DNA of 64,000 nt. Origin: Chitinophagales bacterium (GTDB lineage Bacteria > Bacteroidota > Bacteroidia > Chitinophagales > Saprospiraceae). The notes under the pieces were generated by a model that ran no database searches, was not told the DNA's origin, and was given only the letters and a program-made list of their open reading frames with translations. Positions 28,501-38,115 of this stretch are shown piece after piece. The stretch spans positions 1-64,000 of the forward strand of contig JAAFJY010000017.1 of NCBI GenBank assembly GCA_013299105.1, read 5' to 3'. Both the position numbers and the translations under genes were made by a program. Every line of letters starts with the position of its first letter. The stretch's first letter is position 1.

Positions 28501-31214
28501 TCCAAATGCTCCAAAGCCTCCAATTGCTCGGCCAGGTTGGGGTTGATCAAGCGCAATTTCACCAAATCGCGGCTCAAATCGCGGATGTGGTCGGCGACCA
28601 TGAGGCCACCAGCAATGTTGTCGTCGTTTTTGTACAACAAGGAATAACGGCTCGGCACCACCCGGCCTTTCCAGGTTTGGTGTACATAAGGCTCTTCTTG
28701 GTAAGCGAGGCGGGTTTGTTTTTGGTCAAAAACCTCGGCACGTTCGTGCAAGCGCACCGCAGTATCGTAAAAGCCCTGTTCCAAAGCAAATTTCATCACC
28801 GAAAACAGCAAAGCGGTGGGTGTTTCTTTCAAAGTCTTGTTGTTGCGCAAGTCATCGTAAGACTGGCGGGCGGCTTTGACCAGGGCCGCGATGTAGTTTT
28901 TGCCATCCTCGGTGTAGGCACGGATGCCCTCGGCTTCGGACAGAGGCACCGAATCGATCAAGGTTTTGATTTCCCAGCTCTTGTTGGTGCCGTATAGTTT
29001 GCTCAGGAGGGGCAAATCAGCGGCTTGTTCGCCGGGGTCGTAGCCCAGGTCCTGCAACAACTGGTAGGCCAAGCCGAACTCCATTTTGTCAAAACCCAAC
29101 TTGACATCCGTCCCAGGAATACTCAACACCATGTAACTGTACAAAACCTCCAAAGCCTGCAAGTAACGGTGGTGAAACTCGTGCGAAGTAGGGTGCAAAC
29201 TCAGGATGTCCAACAACTGCTGGTGGGTATTGTCAGCCTGGTCGCCGCCCAGGTGGGCTACATCGGGCACCAGTTCTTTCATCCAATCGGACTGGATTTT
29301 TTGCAAAATGCCATACAAGCCCCGAATGAAGCGCGCCGGAGAACCATTGCGATACCCAGGCCGCAGGAATTGCCCCAAAGGCCGATCCGCCCGCTCCAGT
29401 TCACTCACCCAAGCCAGGCGATTGAAGGCCGCCGTAGTCAAAATGCCATAGGGTTGATTGCCGATGCGCAAGGCTGGCATACCCCCTCTCCCGCTCACAA
29501 ACTGGGTAAAAAACTGGCGGCTGAGTTCCACATTGCGCTCTTGAAAAACGGGTTTCATCATCGACTCCATAACGTAGCCCAGGGTCCCATTCCAAAGGGC
29601 CAGATTCATGTTGATGGCGTCGGCTTGGTCCAGGCCATCGGCGTGGGTGAGTTTTTGAAACAAGTCATAGGGCAAACCCAGGTGCTCGGCCAGCCATTGC
29701 CCGTCGCGTTTTTTTTGCCAATCTGTAGTGGGTTCAAAAGCGGGTTTTCCTTTCAAAAACAGGTCAAAAGTGCTGTCGGCATCGTCCAGATAACTGGCTC
29801 CGGCGCTGTTGGCCTCAGTACTGTTGGTAGGTGTGCCTTGTGGGATGACACTCAAGCCCTTGGTGCTGAAAAAATGGTGGGTCAGCAATTCTTGCACCAG
29901 ACCTTGGCCGCCCGTTTCGCTTTCGTCGGCGCTGAGGCGAACGCCTAAAACCATGAGGCGGTCAAAGCCTTCCAGGGTTTCCTGACTCAGGTTCACCCGG
30001 AAGCCCATGCCGTTTTCTACGGCCTTGTCAAAGTTGATGATCCACTCCAGTTCGCCAGGGATTTCGAGGTCGCCTGCTTCGTTGGGTACAAAACGCTCGC
30101 CTTCCGGGGCGTTGGGATCCATGCCTACTTGCAAGTTGGGCGGAATGATGGCCCCCAGTTGTTCGAGGACTTTTTTGCCATTCTTATAGCCGATCAAAAC
30201 CAGCCTTTCGGGCAAAATCTTCACTTTGGCCGCTTGCGACCAAGAACTGGTTTTGCCCAGTACTTCCTCTGGTTTTGGCAAAACGACCAGGGCGATTTTC
30301 AAGTCAGTTTCAGCACGAGTAAAGCCCGTCGGTGGCTTGTCTTTGAAATTGACGGGGGTGAATTTTTCCAAAACGCTGGCCGCGTCAGGAAAAGCGTCGG
30401 TGATGACCTTGCTTTGGGCGGGGTCATCGGCGGCTTTCCACAAATCACTGAAAAACTGAAAAATGGCCACTTGATTGGCCAAAATAGCCGGATCAGCGCT
30501 GGCGATGGTCAGGATCAGGGTTTTATCGGAATCGTAGGTAGGGAAAACTGAACCCGGTTGTGGCAACACTTCGGGCGATTGGGCCAACCAGGCCGCACGG
30601 CCAGCACCTTGTGCATTGACCAACAAGCGCCAGGCAGCTTTTTGGCGGTCCAACACCGCTGGTTCGGGATTGGCCGGGTCAGTTGCCTCGCCTGCGGCAT
30701 AAAATTCAGCCCAAAAACGGGCCGTATTGTTCACTTCCGAAGCCGAAAGGTGGGGGTCGAAAGCATCGACCAAGCAAGTATCGGGATACACCCGCACCCA
30801 CAATTGCGATTGCCTGCCACCAGCCACGTTGCCCGGCGCAGTTTTGAAACGCGTTTCCATGCGCAGGGGGAAAAGCATGAAGGGCGTTTCGTTGCTGAAA
30901 TGCTCCGGCAATTGCTGTCGGGGATCGGTAAAGGCGGCATATTCGGCCAACAAGCCTTTCAAGTCGGCATGAATGGAATTGTATTTTTCGCGGCCTTGCT
31001 TCGCGGCTTTTTCCAGGGAAGCCATGCTGGCCTGGAGTACTTTGAGCCTGGCCGAGGTTTCGGCATTGTTGGGGCTGGCCTCGCGTTCGAGGCTTTCTTT
31101 TTCGCGGTTTAGGAATTTCAGGCGCTCTTCGCTAGAAAAAATATCCTGGCGTAAGCTTTCCTGCTCCGCTGAAAATTTATTGATGGCCGCTCTTTGGTCT
31201 TTGAAGTCTGGCAT
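25548..31214 (-). CDS. Giant hypothetical protein (1888 aa) with N-terminal coiled coil
   Basis: Single uninterrupted ORF; N-terminus heptad-rich (FSAEQESLRQDIFSSEERLKFLNREKESLERE), then FMLFPLRMETRFKT...SQLWVRVYPDTCLVDAFDP. Confidence 0.88.
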   Translation of the reverse strand: MPDFKDQRAAINKFSAEQESLRQDIFSSEERLKFLNREKESLEREASPNNAETSARLKVLQASMASLEKAAKQGREKYNSIHADLKGLLAEYAAFTDPRQQLPEHFSNETPFMLFPLRMETRFKTAPGNVAGGRQSQLWVRVYPDTCLVDAFDPHLSASEVNNTARFWAEFYAAGEATDPANPEPAVLDRQKAAWRLLVNAQGAGRAAWLAQSPEVLPQPGSVFPTYDSDKTLILTIASADPAILANQVAIFQFFSDLWKAADDPAQSKVITDAFPDAASVLEKFTPVNFKDKPPTGFTRAETDLKIALVVLPKPEEVLGKTSSWSQAAKVKILPERLVLIGYKNGKKVLEQLGAIIPPNLQVGMDPNAPEGERFVPNEAGDLEIPGELEWIINFDKAVENGMGFRVNLSQETLEGFDRLMVLGVRLSADESETGGQGLVQELLTHHFFSTKGLSVIPQGTPTNSTEANSAGASYLDDADSTFDLFLKGKPAFEPTTDWQKKRDGQWLAEHLGLPYDLFQKLTHADGLDQADAINMNLALWNGTLGYVMESMMKPVFQERNVELSRQFFTQFVSGRGGMPALRIGNQPYGILTTAAFNRLAWVSELERADRPLGQFLRPGYRNGSPARFIRGLYGILQKIQSDWMKELVPDVAHLGGDQADNTHQQLLDILSLHPTSHEFHHRYLQALEVLYSYMVLSIPGTDVKLGFDKMEFGLAYQLLQDLGYDPGEQAADLPLLSKLYGTNKSWEIKTLIDSVPLSEAEGIRAYTEDGKNYIAALVKAARQSYDDLRNNKTLKETPTALLFSVMKFALEQGFYDTAVRLHERAEVFDQKQTRLAYQEEPYVHQTWKGRVVPSRYSLLYKNDDNIAGGLMVADHIRDLSRDLVKLRLINPNLAEQLEALEHLENASTARLERAFVEHLDTCSYRLDAWNQGILRLQLALMRNNAPHGNDNNEVQTKNGLYVGAFGWLENVKPEKNKVLKPVTLPEGLKKDFPLQYLSDEANAGYLHAPSVNQAVTSAVLRNAFISHGKSNNNSAYAVNLSSDRVRLALATIEGMQNGQSLAALLGYQFERFLHDKKELTAKKIDAYIYHLRRVFPLNAEQIKDTRASQSPDVDPDTVPISAIEARNVLHGKRFIQYVKKQTPANRKYPFGFAPAKLPVAEDAIKNAINEALDHIMNIEDAVADLGMAESVHQVCMGNYDRAAGVLETYSNGNYPQTPDVIRTPRSGPVLTHRVGVPLNFVPLAHQVGQPRQSAEPSLNQWLQSLLPALNKMVVGVKYQDRVTDTEKNEAVNMAELGLSHLDLLYLLNPEGEAAQTELDERVLNHVFVNKNPRLDLDIHLIYTQRPTDPSQFSVFEVMPLIKNLRGLALQSGNLKPNDISIPGETDRKAVLEPTLDEARITQVLSDLQALLSGTFKTQVLDVFNALPAKPDELETESILQNVGTYLQNSIQEMMKLGRYGLPQTGVGTLYTWQQSMVLAVQKKVQTLVDTWTQRLVDYNTQEAAFNPADPDAAEKLQAMERLVSTGFTPADTITLAIVQGKKALYEAKKTALAQSISPIGLNGLFALLQKIRTEMVNLGDFQLEVFSLETEEKQIVRYVLDDLKPRSLGLQKLAEKQIKAANDLLAELPAQDANARIKTIEAAARQLFGGEFRMIPSYALPAKQAFEMLNAWNAETSLLNHLKTMHTPNFLNPKEDWLHGIARVREKMWQVENCILMRESLGLDDTAMGLHANQFPFENTDYHWLAMPFPKALKLGDGERMLYTAVCATATPAPNVACGLLLDEWTEVIPQETETTGLSFHYDRPNSEAPQTMLMVLPTQLTGNWRWDDLVDALTYTLESARLRAVEPSQIDTTPYARYLPATISAAVWRPVTIGMHIADYSKVVNP

Positions 31215-31234
31215 GGTGTTGGGTTTTTAGGGGA

Positions 31235-34200
31235 TCAAGTTTTGGGTAACATTTCGGCAGCGTGTACGGCTACCAACACGGGCACTTGGTACATGATGTA
31301 GGCCAGGTCAGCCGCATCTACTTGTTTGCCAGCAGTGTTCCAATGGATTTGGATGTCCTCGTTGTGTTGTTCTTCCAAACCGTCGGGTTTTTGGGTGCCC
31401 GCTGGAATGGGGTGTTTAATGGCCACAGCCGGGTTGGGGTTGACGTTGACGATAATTGGATTGGGCTGAGGTACTTCAAAGTCAACACCAGGCAAAACCT
31501 CGCTCCAGGAAATGTCATTCCAGGTGATGTTGGGTTGGGCGTCCACGTCTGCTTTGGGGATGTCGAAGCCAAAGCGGGGCTCACCGGGGCGTTCTTTGAT
31601 CACAAAAAACCAACCTGCGTTGTCCAAGGTGGGCGTTTGGGGATCGCTGTCGCCCTTGGCCTCGTCCACGCCAAGCTTGAAGCCAAAAAAAGTAATGTCC
31701 GGCGACACCCTGGCTTCGTATAAGGGCGTGCGGATGACCTTGAAATCGGGCTTGGACTTGTCTCCTTCATCGGGTTTGTAGAGGTCGCGGGCCTTGGTTT
31801 TGTCAAAAGTGGGGTCGGTATCCGACTTGTTTTCCCACACTGCTTTGTGGGCATACACCACCGCGTTGGGGTATTTTTTCAACAATTCTCCCCGGATCAC
31901 CAGCACCACCTCTTCTTCAGGGACTTCACCGGGTTTTTGGCGGTGGTCGTGGTCACCCAGGTTGCTGAACTTGGACCAGCGGTGCAGTTTGGGTATGTCG
32001 CGGTACAATTCGCGGATTTCTTCCTCGGTTTTACCTTCGTGGTTGGTGTCGGTGGTGTTGAGCAAAGTCGAAGCATCCCAAAACTGACGGAAATAACTGC
32101 CCCTCTGGTCGGTGGGGTATTCGCGCCACAGCAATTCGCGGGCAAATTCGTGGTTGAGGCCCACCATGTAGGCTTCGATGAATTTCTGGTTGGTTTCCAG
32201 CAAGGTGATGCTGTTGTACTCGATGAGGTTGATGTTGGGCAAAAACAACTCGGCAGAAATATCCACCAGAGGCTTGTACATCGGCAAGTCGAAACGCGGA
32301 TAAGCCATCGCCTCCACAAATTCCTCCTGCGGCATTTGGTTGCGGATCCAGTCGGGAATGCGGATGCGCTCCCAGGTCCATTTCGGGATGGTTACTCCAG
32401 GATCGAGGCGATTGACCATCGTGGCTCCTACCGCAGCAATGGGCAAAGTACGCAGGGGCTTGGGCGGTTCAACGGCTCGATCGGTCAGTTGCACCAGGCG
32501 AAAGGAATCACCCAGGCTTTCTTTGAAGCGCCGGGCAGCTTCATTGTCAGCGCCACCACCCAGGCGGGGCTGGAAGTTTTCACCCAATTCACTCAAGCGA
32601 AAATCCGGGCTGCTCGGCAGGGCGGCCACGGCTTCGGGGGTCTGGTTTTCTTGTTTTACCCCATCCGCAGCCCTCAATTGTTTGCGCCAGCGAAACAGCA
32701 AAATCGACAAATACACCAAGCCCACACAAATCGCCAAACCCAGGCTGCCACTGGCCAAGCCAAGGCCCGTGAGGAGCAAAAACAAGGCCACCAAAAGCGC
32801 CAAACCCAAGGGCACCCAAGGCAACCAGGGGTATTGGCCCAGCAAATTGACTAGCCAAGGCGGCAAATTATTGGGCTTCAAAGCTTCACTCAAACCCTCC
32901 GCCGAAGGCAAACCCGGCGCAATGACTTTGGGTGGCGCAGCAAGCACCTCGCCACTGTTCATTTTTTCTACCAGCACTTCGGGCTTAAAAACCGTACCAG
33001 CCGGACTTTTGGCTTGTAAATCTTTGACAAAACGGCCTCGCGGGCGCAAAATCCGACGCATCGGCTCCGAAAGTACGGCATTAGGTGCCAGGCTCTCACG
33101 GAATTGCTGAAAAACTGTGCTGCCTTCGTACATGATGCGTTTTTGCAAAGGCGCGGTCAGGAGCAGGGCTTGGGCTGCGTTTTTCTCCTGGGTAGCCACC
33201 AGGTATTTTTGGTACAAAACCGCCGAAGCGGCCTCGGCGATCTGGGCATAGCGAATCTGCTGGTTGGCCTTGATCACCTCGCCTACTTGCTCCCAGGCGG
33301 CATTCATGTAGTTTTCCTGGTTGGTTTGCACCACGCGGGTACCAAAATGGGCAGGCACGCGGTAACGTGGATCAAGGTTGAGTTCGTTGAGCCAATTGTA
33401 GTCATGGTGGATGGGATTGCCGTCGCGGTCTTGCAAGACCCTTTCGACCATTGCATGCCAACGCCCGTAAATGGGTGGCGTAATGATCGGGTCGGGGTCG
33501 TTTTCTTCAAAAAAGACCACCCCTGCATCGCCTGCATCTGTATTAGCGGGTTGGGTTTCTTTTACCTGGTAATCATCCGCCAGGTTGAGCAGGGCCGCCA
33601 ATTGGGTTTGGAAAGGGTGCGGAAAACGGTCCTTTGCCCAGTTGTCCAGTTTTTCGAGTTTTTCGCGTTCGGGCGCGGGCAGGGTTTTGCGGGGCACCTG
33701 CAAGGCTCCACCCAAGCGCAGGATGCCTTCGAGGTCAAAATCGGGGGCTTCGACCCATTCCAGGTTGGCTTTGGGCTGGGTCATGTCCATGTCGCGGCGA
33801 CCTACGCGCAAGTCGGCGGGCTTGGGCACCAGCAGGCGCACCAATTGTTCGAAGTCGCCCTCAGCACCCGTTTTGAACTCCCAGCGAAAATAAACCGGGT
33901 ACTCCATATTGGTGGGTGCATCCCAGCTCAATTTTACCCCGGCCGCATTGATCTGGGCTTGGTCAGCTCCCACGCCAGCCAGTCGGCCACTTTCAAAAGC
34001 GGGCAACACAAAGGCGTGGTAATTGGTATCGGCCTCCAGTTTGCGTGGACAAACCAGACGCGAATAAGCCAGGTCGGCGTTTTTGTTCAAAATGTCCTGC
34101 AATTTGTTCAACACAGGCTCCATGCCACCAGCCGTATCCTCGATGGTTTTGCCCACGATGTCCTGGTTCACATGCACGTGTGCCCAGGCCCAAGACTGGT

Positions 34201-34657
34201 CTTCGTTGGGAAAAACTTGGTCCGGTGTTACGTCCTTCAAAGTGATGTAGGGCGAAGGGCGATCCAGCAAGTTTTGGCCATTTTTAAACTCCCCTTCTTT
34301 CAACAAAACCAGCACGATCCATGGCTTGAGCCGATGCGAGGCTTCAGGGGCCATCGGTGTGTAGCGCCAAGGAAAATCCTCCTCATAAAACTCGATATGG
34401 GCCAGGTAATTGGGCTCAAAATTGGTAATGAAACTGCGCGGCTCGGTTTTGACGATGCCGTTGGGGTCGATACCCACCACGTCGCCGGGGCCGTACAATT
34501 CCACATCGCGGGGGGCCAAGCTGAGGTTGGAGCCATTGTCCGACTCAACTTTGAGCTTCACGGTGTAAATCCCCCTGGCCCCGCCCGTGTTTTTCACGTT
34601 GTTGGCGAGGCCTTGGCGCAGGTAGGGTAAAAATGAATAAGTGGCTATGCTGCTCAT
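31235..34657 (-). CDS. Large hypothetical protein (1140 aa) with a central two-helix hydrophobic segment
   Basis: Uninterrupted ORF; central PWLPWVPLGLALLVALFLLLTGLGLASGSLGLAICVGLVYLSILLFRW flanked by large polar domains. Confidence 0.88.
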   Translation of the reverse strand: MSSIATYSFLPYLRQGLANNVKNTGGARGIYTVKLKVESDNGSNLSLAPRDVELYGPGDVVGIDPNGIVKTEPRSFITNFEPNYLAHIEFYEEDFPWRYTPMAPEASHRLKPWIVLVLLKEGEFKNGQNLLDRPSPYITLKDVTPDQVFPNEDQSWAWAHVHVNQDIVGKTIEDTAGGMEPVLNKLQDILNKNADLAYSRLVCPRKLEADTNYHAFVLPAFESGRLAGVGADQAQINAAGVKLSWDAPTNMEYPVYFRWEFKTGAEGDFEQLVRLLVPKPADLRVGRRDMDMTQPKANLEWVEAPDFDLEGILRLGGALQVPRKTLPAPEREKLEKLDNWAKDRFPHPFQTQLAALLNLADDYQVKETQPANTDAGDAGVVFFEENDPDPIITPPIYGRWHAMVERVLQDRDGNPIHHDYNWLNELNLDPRYRVPAHFGTRVVQTNQENYMNAAWEQVGEVIKANQQIRYAQIAEAASAVLYQKYLVATQEKNAAQALLLTAPLQKRIMYEGSTVFQQFRESLAPNAVLSEPMRRILRPRGRFVKDLQAKSPAGTVFKPEVLVEKMNSGEVLAAPPKVIAPGLPSAEGLSEALKPNNLPPWLVNLLGQYPWLPWVPLGLALLVALFLLLTGLGLASGSLGLAICVGLVYLSILLFRWRKQLRAADGVKQENQTPEAVAALPSSPDFRLSELGENFQPRLGGGADNEAARRFKESLGDSFRLVQLTDRAVEPPKPLRTLPIAAVGATMVNRLDPGVTIPKWTWERIRIPDWIRNQMPQEEFVEAMAYPRFDLPMYKPLVDISAELFLPNINLIEYNSITLLETNQKFIEAYMVGLNHEFARELLWREYPTDQRGSYFRQFWDASTLLNTTDTNHEGKTEEEIRELYRDIPKLHRWSKFSNLGDHDHRQKPGEVPEEEVVLVIRGELLKKYPNAVVYAHKAVWENKSDTDPTFDKTKARDLYKPDEGDKSKPDFKVIRTPLYEARVSPDITFFGFKLGVDEAKGDSDPQTPTLDNAGWFFVIKERPGEPRFGFDIPKADVDAQPNITWNDISWSEVLPGVDFEVPQPNPIIVNVNPNPAVAIKHPIPAGTQKPDGLEEQHNEDIQIHWNTAGKQVDAADLAYIMYQVPVLVAVHAAEMLPKT

Positions 34658-34661
34658 AGGA

Positions 34662-37600
34662 CTAGTTTTGGAGGGCTTCGTGTGCAGGAATTACGTGTAG
34701 TTCGCTCGTCAGGTTGGGTTGCTTGCGCACTTCGGTTTGTAGGAAATCGCGGGCCAGGGCTTCGTTGGCAAAAACCAGGGTTTCGCCATGTACCTTATTA
34801 TTGGCTACTGAGGCCACGCTGAAACCTACTTCGCCCACTTTCACCCGGTCGTCCACAGCGTAAGGCACCATTGCCTTTTTGGTGGCTTGCGAAAGGGCCG
34901 ACTTGGTCACTGCCGCTCCGCCCAGGAAGTGGTTGAAAAGGGTACCCACAAACCTGAAAAACTTGCGACTGAAACGCTTGTAATTGGTATCAATGATGAT
35001 GGTTTCGTAGCGCACCACCCGGCGCACCACTTTGCTGGAACCGAGTTGTTTGCCCGCAGCCGTCAGCTCTTGCCCACCCGCAAAATCCTGGAAGGCTGGG
35101 CGGCTGAGTTTTTGGTCATTGCTCATCTCCTGGAACTGGGCAATGGCAAATTTCTCCTGTGGTTTTTGACTGCTCAGGGCCAGTTCCGGCGATTCTACTT
35201 TGAGCGAAAAGCGCTTGCCATCGCCCGTTTTTTGCTGGCCTACTTTGTCGATGTTGAGTTCCAGCGGCACTGCCCGTTGGGTGATTTGCAAGCTGCCCAG
35301 CGGGTGCAAAACCAGGGTTTCGGCGGTCTCATCGAGTTTGCGCAGGCTCACCAGCAGGTTGCTGTTGGCGGGGAGTTTGGCGCGCCAATTTTCGCCTTTT
35401 TTGAACTCGGTTTCCAAAAGTGGCAATACACTGATTGCTGGCAGGCTGGTATCCTCCGCATCGCCCCAAGTGATGTCGAATTCGGCAGAAATGCTGATCT
35501 CGAACAGCCACAAGTCGATGGTCAGGCGGCCAGTGCCGCGTGCCCGCCAAGGCGTAGGTCCTTCGAGCGAGAGCTCCAGGTGGATGCTGAACAAGCCAAT
35601 GCCAAACACTTTGAGGCTGACCGAAAAGGACAACGAAATGATGAACTTGAAAGGCGAAAACTGGAACAAAGCGTCGAGCGCAAAATGTCCAGAGATTTCC
35701 ACCACCGCCAGTCCGATGTACAACTCTGCCCTGGCCCCAAACTGCACCGTATTGGAAGTCACTGCGAAATAGCACTCCACGCTGATGCGCTGCAAAGGAT
35801 TGCTCAGAATGCTGATGCGAATTCGCCCCGGATTGGGGAAAGGCAGGGGCGGCGGATTGAAAAGCGGGTGAAAACCACCCACGCTGAGCACAAAATTGGG
35901 GTTGTCGCCGTAGTCCATCAACAAGCCCATTTCGCCCTCCAAGGTGAGGAAAAGGATGCGCGAGTTGAACAAGGCAGCGTAAAACCAGATGCGTTTTTTG
36001 TCAAACTCCAAGGCCCCGATGAAGCCTACGTTGATTTCGACAATAGCCAATTCATCGGCGGGCAAAGCCACGCGCAGGATGCCAACGATGGCGATATTGC
36101 CTGGGATTTCGATGATCAAACCAAAGGACAAACTGACGATGGTCGGCGTACCCCAGCCCACTTTAAGCATGGGTCCGATCAGGAACTTGCCTTCGTAAGG
36201 CGGGAAGTAAGTGCGCAGGTCACTGATGATCCTGGCCGCATTGGCGACAGGGTTGGGTGGAAACATGATGCTGTTCAAGCCCCCGCTGCGAATGCCTGCC
36301 GCAATGGGTTCGAGCAACATGGTGCGGTTGAGGCCCAGAATGCCCCCCACGCCCAGCAAAGTAAAGCCAAAGCCCAACTGAATACCCGTGCCAAACTCGG
36401 CGGTAATGATCAGCAGCAGCGAAAAACCCTTGCTGCCATCGGGCATCTTGGTGGTGATCAGGCCAATGGCTTTGACGGTGACGATGCCTGCAAAGCCCAG
36501 TTCTAAAATGCCCGCGTATTCTTCTTTGTCGGTGTCAAAATACAGGTAGCCCCCACCTTTGACGATGCCCACGTCGAGGGAGAGGCCTACGCCTTTGGGG
36601 GGCTGGAAACCGAAAGCCAGGTCGAGCGGACCCAAGTTACCTTTGTTGTTGTTGGCAAAACTGAGGTCGGCTTTGATGCCAAAACTTTCGACTACGGCTA
36701 CCAAAGGCCCCAATTCGGCTTTGATGTCGGTGGCAATGGCAATGGGAAATTTGCCGTCTTTGATGCCTACCAAAAACCGCAAGCCATTCAATTCGATGGG
36801 ACCCAAACTGATGTGTACAGGCAAGCGCACTTCAAGGGTACTGCTGCCAAAAAAGAACACCCCTTGCTTGGAGGAAAAACCAATGCCAAGGTCAAAATTG
36901 CTGTCCACACTCAAGCCGCTGAGGATGGTGGCTAAAAAACCATCACTCTGCGACATGTCGATGAACACCCGACCACCTTTTACTTCGCCCGTTACTTTGA
37001 GGTTGGTATCGGCTTTGGAGGAGCCCGCAGCAAAGGCCAGTTCTGCAATGGTTTTGAGGATGAATTGTTTGACCTCAATCCTGGGGCCATTGGCACTGCC
37101 GAAAATGACAAAAGGTTCACCGCTGGACTTGCCTGCGGTAAACTGTACGCCCAAAGCCCCGTTGGCAGCCGGGCTGGGAAAGTTAATCGAGAACCCGCCA
37201 TTGGGTTGAAAAACCATGTTGACCTCCGGGCTAATTTCAGCATTCGTAACGGCCTCCACTTGCCAATCTCCGCCCTGGTTGAAAGGAACGGATTTATCGA
37301 CATTGATTTTTTCAATCATCCGCACGTTCAATCCCCTTGGATCGACATCTTTTTTGGCCGAAATTTCTGCAAACAAAACATCCAAAATCGGATCAGGCCC
37401 CGAATTGTCCACAATGGCCGGAATGCTGGCATTGGTCAAGAGGTTTTGCAGTTTGGGCAATAGTTTTTTGCCATCAAACGTATTCAGACCCCAGTCATAA
37501 TTGGTTTTTAAAAACTCAGTTGGTGATTTAAAAAATTGGCCAAAACGGTCAAAATTGAGTTGGTATTTGGCCGAACCTGCGGCGCTTTCAATGCCCGGAT

Positions 37601-38105
37601 TGGAACCGCCAGTCTCGATCAAGCCCAGCAACTCCAATACTTCTGGCACGATGGGTACCAGGGAGATGGCTTTGACCACCAAGTAATCAAACAAGCGTTT
37701 TGGCAACTTATCGGCAAAATCATTGAGTGTAGCGGCGGGGATTCCAGTAGGTCCACTCAAGGTTTTGATGGCTCCGGCCAAGTCGTCGATGCCTTTGATG
37801 ATGCGCACCACACTTTCGATCAGCGCTTTTCCGCTGTTCAGGATTTTGGCAAAATCTTCATCCGAAATGGCGTCAATCAATTGGGTGATTTGGGGCGGCA
37901 ACTCCTTGGCCGAAGCGACGATGGCTTGTAGGGAAGTCGAGAACGCCCCTATTCCATCGGCGCTAGCTGGCAGTTCAAGCCCTAAATCGGAGAGCAAAGC
38001 CCGGGCCCTTCCTCCTGCCAACTCTTGTTCCAGGGGCGTAAAAACCTGCGCCAAGCCGAGGGCGATATACTCAAGGGTACCAGTTTGTTGTTGGGTTGTA
38101 GGCAC
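34662..38105 (-). CDS. DUF6603-like large beta-rich protein (1147 aa)
   Basis: Glycine/hydrophobic strand-rich core: LGPLDLAFGFQPPKGVGLSLDVGIVKGGGYLYFDTDKEEYAGILELGFAGIVTVKAIGLITTKMPDGSKGFSLLLIITAEF. Confidence 0.75.
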   Translation of the reverse strand: MPTTQQQTGTLEYIALGLAQVFTPLEQELAGGRARALLSDLGLELPASADGIGAFSTSLQAIVASAKELPPQITQLIDAISDEDFAKILNSGKALIESVVRIIKGIDDLAGAIKTLSGPTGIPAATLNDFADKLPKRLFDYLVVKAISLVPIVPEVLELLGLIETGGSNPGIESAAGSAKYQLNFDRFGQFFKSPTEFLKTNYDWGLNTFDGKKLLPKLQNLLTNASIPAIVDNSGPDPILDVLFAEISAKKDVDPRGLNVRMIEKINVDKSVPFNQGGDWQVEAVTNAEISPEVNMVFQPNGGFSINFPSPAANGALGVQFTAGKSSGEPFVIFGSANGPRIEVKQFILKTIAELAFAAGSSKADTNLKVTGEVKGGRVFIDMSQSDGFLATILSGLSVDSNFDLGIGFSSKQGVFFFGSSTLEVRLPVHISLGPIELNGLRFLVGIKDGKFPIAIATDIKAELGPLVAVVESFGIKADLSFANNNKGNLGPLDLAFGFQPPKGVGLSLDVGIVKGGGYLYFDTDKEEYAGILELGFAGIVTVKAIGLITTKMPDGSKGFSLLLIITAEFGTGIQLGFGFTLLGVGGILGLNRTMLLEPIAAGIRSGGLNSIMFPPNPVANAARIISDLRTYFPPYEGKFLIGPMLKVGWGTPTIVSLSFGLIIEIPGNIAIVGILRVALPADELAIVEINVGFIGALEFDKKRIWFYAALFNSRILFLTLEGEMGLLMDYGDNPNFVLSVGGFHPLFNPPPLPFPNPGRIRISILSNPLQRISVECYFAVTSNTVQFGARAELYIGLAVVEISGHFALDALFQFSPFKFIISLSFSVSLKVFGIGLFSIHLELSLEGPTPWRARGTGRLTIDLWLFEISISAEFDITWGDAEDTSLPAISVLPLLETEFKKGENWRAKLPANSNLLVSLRKLDETAETLVLHPLGSLQITQRAVPLELNIDKVGQQKTGDGKRFSLKVESPELALSSQKPQEKFAIAQFQEMSNDQKLSRPAFQDFAGGQELTAAGKQLGSSKVVRRVVRYETIIIDTNYKRFSRKFFRFVGTLFNHFLGGAAVTKSALSQATKKAMVPYAVDDRVKVGEVGFSVASVANNKVHGETLVFANEALARDFLQTEVRKQPNLTSELHVIPAHEALQN

Positions 38106-38115
38106 AGCTTCGGTT

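Noticed and set aside
27456-28997. 513-aa + strand ORF inside the 1888-aa gene
   Set aside because: Antisense shadow; no recognisable domain and no intergenic promoter region.
33104-34630. 508-aa + strand ORF opposite the 1140-aa protein
   Set aside because: Same reason: wholly antisense to a longer intact ORF with normal protein composition.
34887-36506. 539-aa + strand ORF opposite the DUF6603-like gene
   Set aside because: Antisense shadow ORF: low-complexity, H/Q/R-rich sequence typical of reading the reverse of a coding region; the minus-strand ORF is intact and operonic.
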